A program made the translations under genes and the position numbers. A stretch of DNA of 64,000 nt from JAKZVK01 sp965248255 (GTDB lineage: Bacteria; Acidobacteriota; Terriglobia; Bryobacterales; UBA6623): positions 310,001 to 374,000 of the forward strand of contig CBDFIW010000003.1 of the NCBI GenBank assembly GCA_965248255.1. Reading direction: 5' to 3'. The notes beneath the pieces are model-generated. The model searched no databases. It saw nothing but the letters and a program-made list of their open reading frames with translations, and was not told the origin of the DNA. Below are positions 60,443 through 64,000 of the stretch, piece after piece. Every line of letters starts with the position of its first letter. Positions within the stretch are counted from its first letter, which is position 1.

Positions 60443-61891
60443 TCAGAAACCGAAGCGTTGGGGATTACGGCCGATGATGATGGCCGCAACGATTTTGGGG
60501 ACGTACTGACGTGTCTCGACGGGAAGGGCGCGGACACGGTACAAGTACCAGAAATTGCGCTGCTTGATGGGGTCTTCCACTGTGCGCACGGCCCGCCTCA
60601 CTTTGGTCGGACCCAGATTGTACGCTGCCAAAGCGAGCATGACCGAACTGCCGGAGCCGAAGTTTAAGATTAGTTCCCGCATGTAACGGGTCGCCGCCAT
60701 GGTGGACTTCTCAATGTCACGTCTCTCGTCGACGCCCTGGCCGACCTTCATTCCATAGTACCGGGCCGTGGCCTCCGTGAATTGCCACGGGCCGACGGCT
60801 CCCGCGCGGCTCACACTGTCTCTGAGAAAGGCGCTCTCCACGAGAGCCATGTACGCCAAGTCCGGAGGCAGCTTGGCCTCCTCGAAGATTCGACGCATCG
60901 TGTCGAGGTCGTCACGGGAGCGGCCAAGTGCGCGTTCGACATGTTGCTGGTCGCGAGTCTGGTACTGCTCGATAAAGCGCTTTACCTGTTCGATAAACTC
61001 CGGTGGAACACTATAGACCTCCGCCCCGAAATCCTTCATCAGCGCTCGGATCTCACGCTGGACGAAGATCTGTTCTTCTCCCCACACCCCCCATCGATAG
61101 AGCAAGCCGCTCTGCAGTGCCCGGGCACGCCGCTGCTGTGCCTCCAACTCGTCAAGCAGGCCTTCAATCTCGCTGGCTTCGAGTCCTCCGCCGGCCAGTT
61201 TCTCCTCGATCACCTGAATCTGCTGATCGATACCGCTGTTCTCGAGTTTGATCTCCTCAATCGTCCAGTAGCCATATCCGCCCAGGGCAAACAAGACGAC
61301 CACAAGGGCGCCGATCATCAGCTTGAACTTCTTGCCCGACCGGTCAATGGCCTGACCCAACGCTTCCCGCATGATGATGACCGTCTGATTGGACTGGCCC
61401 ATGCGGCGTGCCTGACGGGCCTTGCTGACCGCATGCGAAAGCAGCTGCTCGTCTTTTCCACTGATGGAGCCGCCGGTCGCCTCGGCGTCCTCGTTGGGCT
61501 GGACGGCCAGAGCTGACATCACCACTGTCTTGTCGACCCGGCGAGTACGCACGTTCTCGACTTCGAATGCGAAGCGAGGTCCCCCTGCCCCAAGACGGAT
61601 GACCATGTCCTGACTGAGGGTCACGTCTGATACCCGGCCGTCCCCAACATAGGTGCCGTTCGTGCTACCGAGGTCACGCAACCGGAAACGGTTCCCATTC
61701 TTGCGGATCTCCAGATGACTTGACGAGACCACTGATGCGTCTTCGCCATCGACGACAATGTCATTGGTGGCCGCGCGGCCCAATCGCGTGGCAACACCGC
61801 GTAGCGGATAGCGAGCCCCCGCTTTTGGTCCGCTCAGGAGGACCAGCCAGGCTTGCGCCTCCGCGGGTGTATCTGAGCGGGAAAGTTTCAT
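60443..61891 (-). CDS. FHA domain-transmembrane-lytic transglycosylase fusion
   Basis: 482 residues in one frame. Residues about 14-110 are an FHA phosphothreonine-binding domain (TRLGRAATNDIVVDG, SSSHLEIRK, LRDLGSTNGTYVGDG). A linker leads to a transmembrane helix at about 188-208 (FKLMIGALVVVLFALGGYGY), then a periplasmic coiled coil (ENSGIDQQIQVIEEKLAGGG … LDELEAQQRRARALQ) and an SLT-type lytic transglycosylase domain (about 320-482) with catalytic Glu in YMALVESAFLRDSVSRAGAV, GPWQFTEATARYYG and LALAAYNLGPTKVRR. It would couple a cytoplasmic phospho-signal to peptidoglycan cleavage. It follows fliJ on the same strand after 187 bases. Confidence 0.87.
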   Translation of the reverse strand: MKLSRSDTPAEAQAWLVLLSGPKAGARYPLRGVATRLGRAATNDIVVDGEDASVVSSSHLEIRKNGNRFRLRDLGSTNGTYVGDGRVSDVTLSQDMVIRLGAGGPRFAFEVENVRTRRVDKTVVMSALAVQPNEDAEATGGSISGKDEQLLSHAVSKARQARRMGQSNQTVIIMREALGQAIDRSGKKFKLMIGALVVVLFALGGYGYWTIEEIKLENSGIDQQIQVIEEKLAGGGLEASEIEGLLDELEAQQRRARALQSGLLYRWGVWGEEQIFVQREIRALMKDFGAEVYSVPPEFIEQVKRFIEQYQTRDQQHVERALGRSRDDLDTMRRIFEEAKLPPDLAYMALVESAFLRDSVSRAGAVGPWQFTEATARYYGMKVGQGVDERRDIEKSTMAATRYMRELILNFGSGSSVMLALAAYNLGPTKVRRAVRTVEDPIKQRNFWYLYRVRALPVETRQYVPKIVAAIIIGRNPQRFGF

Positions 61892-62078
61892 GCTGGAAGC
61901 GCTAGGTGTCAGCGCGGTTGCGCGGAGAAGGAAGCCCGTGGCGGTGTCCCACCGCTGCTGTCATTATAGGGGCCGGGGGAGTGTTCTTCGGTCGCGGGCT
62001 CGCCGACTCGTTGAAGCGAACTCCGTAGGTCGCTCCATTGCCGCCCACGCGACTGCTACGTAGTCGCGGCCATTGCGA

Positions 62079-62519
62079 TCAGCTCCGGCGGCGCAGCCAC
62101 TTCGCAAGGTGCAACTCAGCGGTCTCGGCCTCTGTTTGACGATTGAGGGCGCCTTGATGTACCCGAAGTCGCTTGACACGCAGTTTCTCAAGGAGCTTGA
62201 CATTGCGACGGATCTCGATCAGACGCTCCATCTGCTGACGGCGCTGCTCCACGAGGTCTTGCTTCTCTTTAAGGGCCGCACCACGCTGCTCATCCAGAGC
62301 TTCTGCATACTCGCCGGCGGCTCGCAGGGCCGCGCCATGAATCTCTTTGCGGCCGGCCGCGAGCCCACGGCACATCAACGCCTCCTCTTCGAACTCCTCT
62401 GCCCGCTTCCTCAGCAGTGACTCCTGCTGCAGTGTCCGTTTCAAGTGCGATTCGGCTACGTCCAGTTCTCGCCGACGAAACGAAAGGACTCTGCCGAGCG
62501 GAAAGGAGAACCGCTTCAT
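62079..62519 (-). CDS. fliJ: Flagellar export chaperone FliJ
   Basis: 146 residues, almost wholly helical with a long coiled coil: KRFSFPLGRVLSFRRRELDV at the start is typical of FliJ, followed by Glu/Arg-rich heptads. FliJ sits in the FliI ring of the flagellar type III export gate and helps recycle chaperones. The ATG overlaps the fliI stop by 4 bases, and the order fliH-fliI-fliJ is canonical. Its low sequence conservation means the call rests on start motif, length and position. Confidence 0.82.
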   Translation of the reverse strand: MKRFSFPLGRVLSFRRRELDVAESHLKRTLQQESLLRKRAEEFEEEALMCRGLAAGRKEIHGAALRAAGEYAEALDEQRGAALKEKQDLVEQRRQQMERLIEIRRNVKLLEKLRVKRLRVHQGALNRQTEAETAELHLAKWLRRRS

Positions 62520-63862
62520 AGGTTTTGAGTGAGGGCGTGCAGATCTGCCACGGTCTGTTCCATGGACTGGTGTGCCGCCGTGTCCTGACGCAGAAAGTCC
62601 AGAACGTGATCACGTTGCTGAATGGCGGCATCGACCTTGGGGTTCGATCCGGCAGTGTAGGCGCCGAGGTTGATCAGGTCCTCCGTAGCTTGGTAGGCCG
62701 CCATCGAGTCACGCAACCGGGCCACGCTGGCGAGGTGATCGTGGTCCGCCAGGCTGGGAGCCAATCGGCTTACACTCGCTAGGACGTCGATCGCCGGGTA
62801 GTGATTGGCGGCGGCTAGGTCTCGGGAGAGCACGACGTGTCCGTCGAGGATCGCCCGGGAGGCGTCGGCGATCGGGTCGTTGAGATCATCACCCTCAACG
62901 AGCACCGTGTAAAAGGCTGTGATCGATCCCGTGCCGAAGTTTCCCGCGCGCTCAAAGATCTTGGGAAGCATCTGAAAGACGGAAGGTGTGTACCCCTTCT
63001 GACTGGGCGGTTCGCCTGCCGCAAGCCCGATCTCGCGTTGAGCCATTGCGAAGCACGTGACGGAGTCCATGATGAGCAACACGTCTCTGCCCTCGTCGCG
63101 AAACGCTTCGGCGATTGTCGTTGCCAAGAATGCCGAGCGCACACGAACCGGCGCTGGCCGGTCCGACGTCGCCACAACGATCACCGACTTCCGTACACCT
63201 TCGGAACGTAGCGTCTCCCCGAGAAAAGCTCTGACCTCTCGATTCCTTTCGCCGATCATCGCAATGACGTTCACATCGGCGGCACTGCTGCGGGCCATTG
63301 CACCAAGCAGAGTGCTCTTGCCGACTCCCGAGCCTCCAAAGATGCCTACGCGCTGACCTCGGCCACAAGGAAGCATGCCATCGATCACACGAATGCCTGT
63401 GCTGAGTGGCGCTGAGATCGGCTCACGCTCCATTGGGCCGGGGGCTTTCTGGTACAGTCCTCGGAACTCAGAAGGATGTAGCGCACCGCCGCCGTCGATC
63501 GGACGACCCAGGCCGTCGATTACGCGGCCCAAGAGCGAATCCCCGACCGGTGCTTGTGCTTGCTCGTGCCGGGCGACGATTGGCAAGCCGGGTTGTGGGC
63601 CGTCCACCTCGTCTAGGGGCATCGACAATACCCGATTTGCGCGAAAGCCCACCACCTGAGTACGAACACGGTTGTTCTCCGAGATTCGGATCTCGCAGAT
63701 GTCGCCCAGAGACGCGGACGGGCCATCCGACTCAACAAGAAGACCGACCACGTTCGAGACCACCCCGCTGCAGCGAACAGGGTCGATGGACTCCACGCGT
63801 GCCGCGTACGACCGAAGCGCCTCAAGCAAGGCGGCGTCGTTGCTACCCGTCGCTGAGTCCAC
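62516..63862 (-). CDS. fliI: Flagellum-specific ATPase FliI
   Basis: I use the GTG at 63862, which gives 448 residues and overlaps the fliH end by 20 bases; the open frame extends 30 codons further upstream inside fliH. Seen: the beta-barrel N-domain (GVVSNVVGLLVESDGPSASL GD), Walker A GIFGGSGVGKST, Walker B VLLIMDSVTCFAMAQREIGL, and the FliI/YscN-type segment GEPPSQKGYTPSVFQMLPKI. It powers export of flagellar subunits as a hexamer at the membrane. Complete; the rotary-ATPase fold resembles F1 beta but this context makes it FliI. Confidence 0.95.
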   Translation of the reverse strand: MDSATGSNDAALLEALRSYAARVESIDPVRCSGVVSNVVGLLVESDGPSASLGDICEIRISENNRVRTQVVGFRANRVLSMPLDEVDGPQPGLPIVARHEQAQAPVGDSLLGRVIDGLGRPIDGGGALHPSEFRGLYQKAPGPMEREPISAPLSTGIRVIDGMLPCGRGQRVGIFGGSGVGKSTLLGAMARSSAADVNVIAMIGERNREVRAFLGETLRSEGVRKSVIVVATSDRPAPVRVRSAFLATTIAEAFRDEGRDVLLIMDSVTCFAMAQREIGLAAGEPPSQKGYTPSVFQMLPKIFERAGNFGTGSITAFYTVLVEGDDLNDPIADASRAILDGHVVLSRDLAAANHYPAIDVLASVSRLAPSLADHDHLASVARLRDSMAAYQATEDLINLGAYTAGSNPKVDAAIQQRDHVLDFLRQDTAAHQSMEQTVADLHALTQNL

Positions 63863-64000
63863 GCTCGATCTCCTGCATCTGGGTTTCGATGCGGGCGTCA
63901 ATGCGTCCCCGCGTGGTTTCGAGAATGGCGCCTCCTCGGCCGACAGCTTCATCGGGAATCACCTCAAGGTTCTTGGCCGGATGCTGCTCGAAATACTCGA
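63843..64000 (-). CDS. fliH: Flagellar assembly protein FliH, C-terminal end (rest outside window)
   Basis: The frame entering from the right edge reads EYFEQHPAKNLEVIPDEAVG, RGGAILETTRGRIDARIETQ and MQEIERGLSDG, ending TAG at 63843-63845. The pattern GG-x-I-x-ET-x-x-G-x-I-DA-x-I-x-T-Q is the conserved C-terminus of FliH/YscL-type regulators that bind and inhibit FliI. Overlap with fliI confirms an operon. Only about 51 residues are visible. Confidence 0.85.
   Translation of the reverse strand, partial: EYFEQHPAKNLEVIPDEAVGRGGAILETTRGRIDARIETQMQEIERGLSDG

Overview
The window looks like a high-GC chromosome segment from an Acidobacteriota bacterium of the Solibacter/Bryobacter type. That placement rests on gene content only: secreted RraA-like proteins, Tat-exported Gfo/Idh/MocA oxidoreductases, an ECF sigma factor of the kind paired with Ser/Thr kinases, remains of PD40 (TolB-like) propellers, a PIG-L deacetylase and a BNR sialidase. 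No rRNA or complete tRNA was seen, so the taxonomy is inference.

The dominant feature is insertion sequences. I count twelve copies from six families, together about 14 kb, all between 7.4 and 49.2 kb: four of IS630-a (1 kb, two frames joined by a -1 frameshift), two of a single-ORF IS630-b, two of IS1380, one IS1595, one IS3 and two of an IS5 type. Boundaries are marked by TA (IS630, IS5) or by short target duplications (ATCAA and ATATAG for IS1380, AAGATACT for IS1595). One IS1380 copy sits inside an IS630-a copy. Removing the elements restores open frames in several host genes, most clearly a two-gene module of unknown function (called X and Y here, 7308-13172) cut by three different IS families.

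Many host genes also carry single-base frameshifts or nonsense codons: the M48 protease, RraA-1, a DUF2265-type aminopeptidase, gene X, a glycosidase-like protein (in-frame TGA), a toroid-like protein (in-frame TAG) and a large glycosyltransferase. This fits a decaying, IS-expanded genome such as that of a host-associated or bottlenecked lineage. Uncorrected assembly errors could explain the homopolymer frameshifts, but less easily the substitutions to stop codons.

Layout. 1-6.7 kb: methyltransferase tail, hydroxyacyl-CoA dehydrogenase-like protein, RHH regulator with HAD phosphatase, M48 protease, orphan response regulator, secreted glycosidase-like protein. 6.7-15.8 kb: IS-shredded zone with genes X/Y, a deleted ECF sigma factor and a repeat-domain surface protein fragment. 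15.9-22.1 kb: two RraA-like genes, sialidase, bacilliredoxin and a NarL-type two-component pair. 22.2-24.9 kb: nested IS. 25-30.4 kb: housekeeping and small genes (TPR protein, dGTPase, HIT protein, coiled coil, two metallopeptidases). 30.5-36.3 kb: truncated sigma factor, IS3, kinase/propeller remnant, IS630-b and IS630-a, truncated SelA-like enzyme. 36.4-43.2 kb: PIG-L deacetylase and two broken carbohydrate-type genes around IS5 copies. 43.2-48 kb: tyrS, purN, purM and a membrane glycosyltransferase clipped by IS630-a. 49.2-57.9 kb: an IS-free carbohydrate oxidation locus (four Gfo/Idh/MocA oxidoreductases, SMP-30 lactonase, PQQ-type sugar dehydrogenase fused to a cytochrome). 57.9-64 kb: glycosyltransferase, FHA-transmembrane-lytic transglycosylase fusion, and fliJ, fliI, fliH of the flagellar export apparatus.
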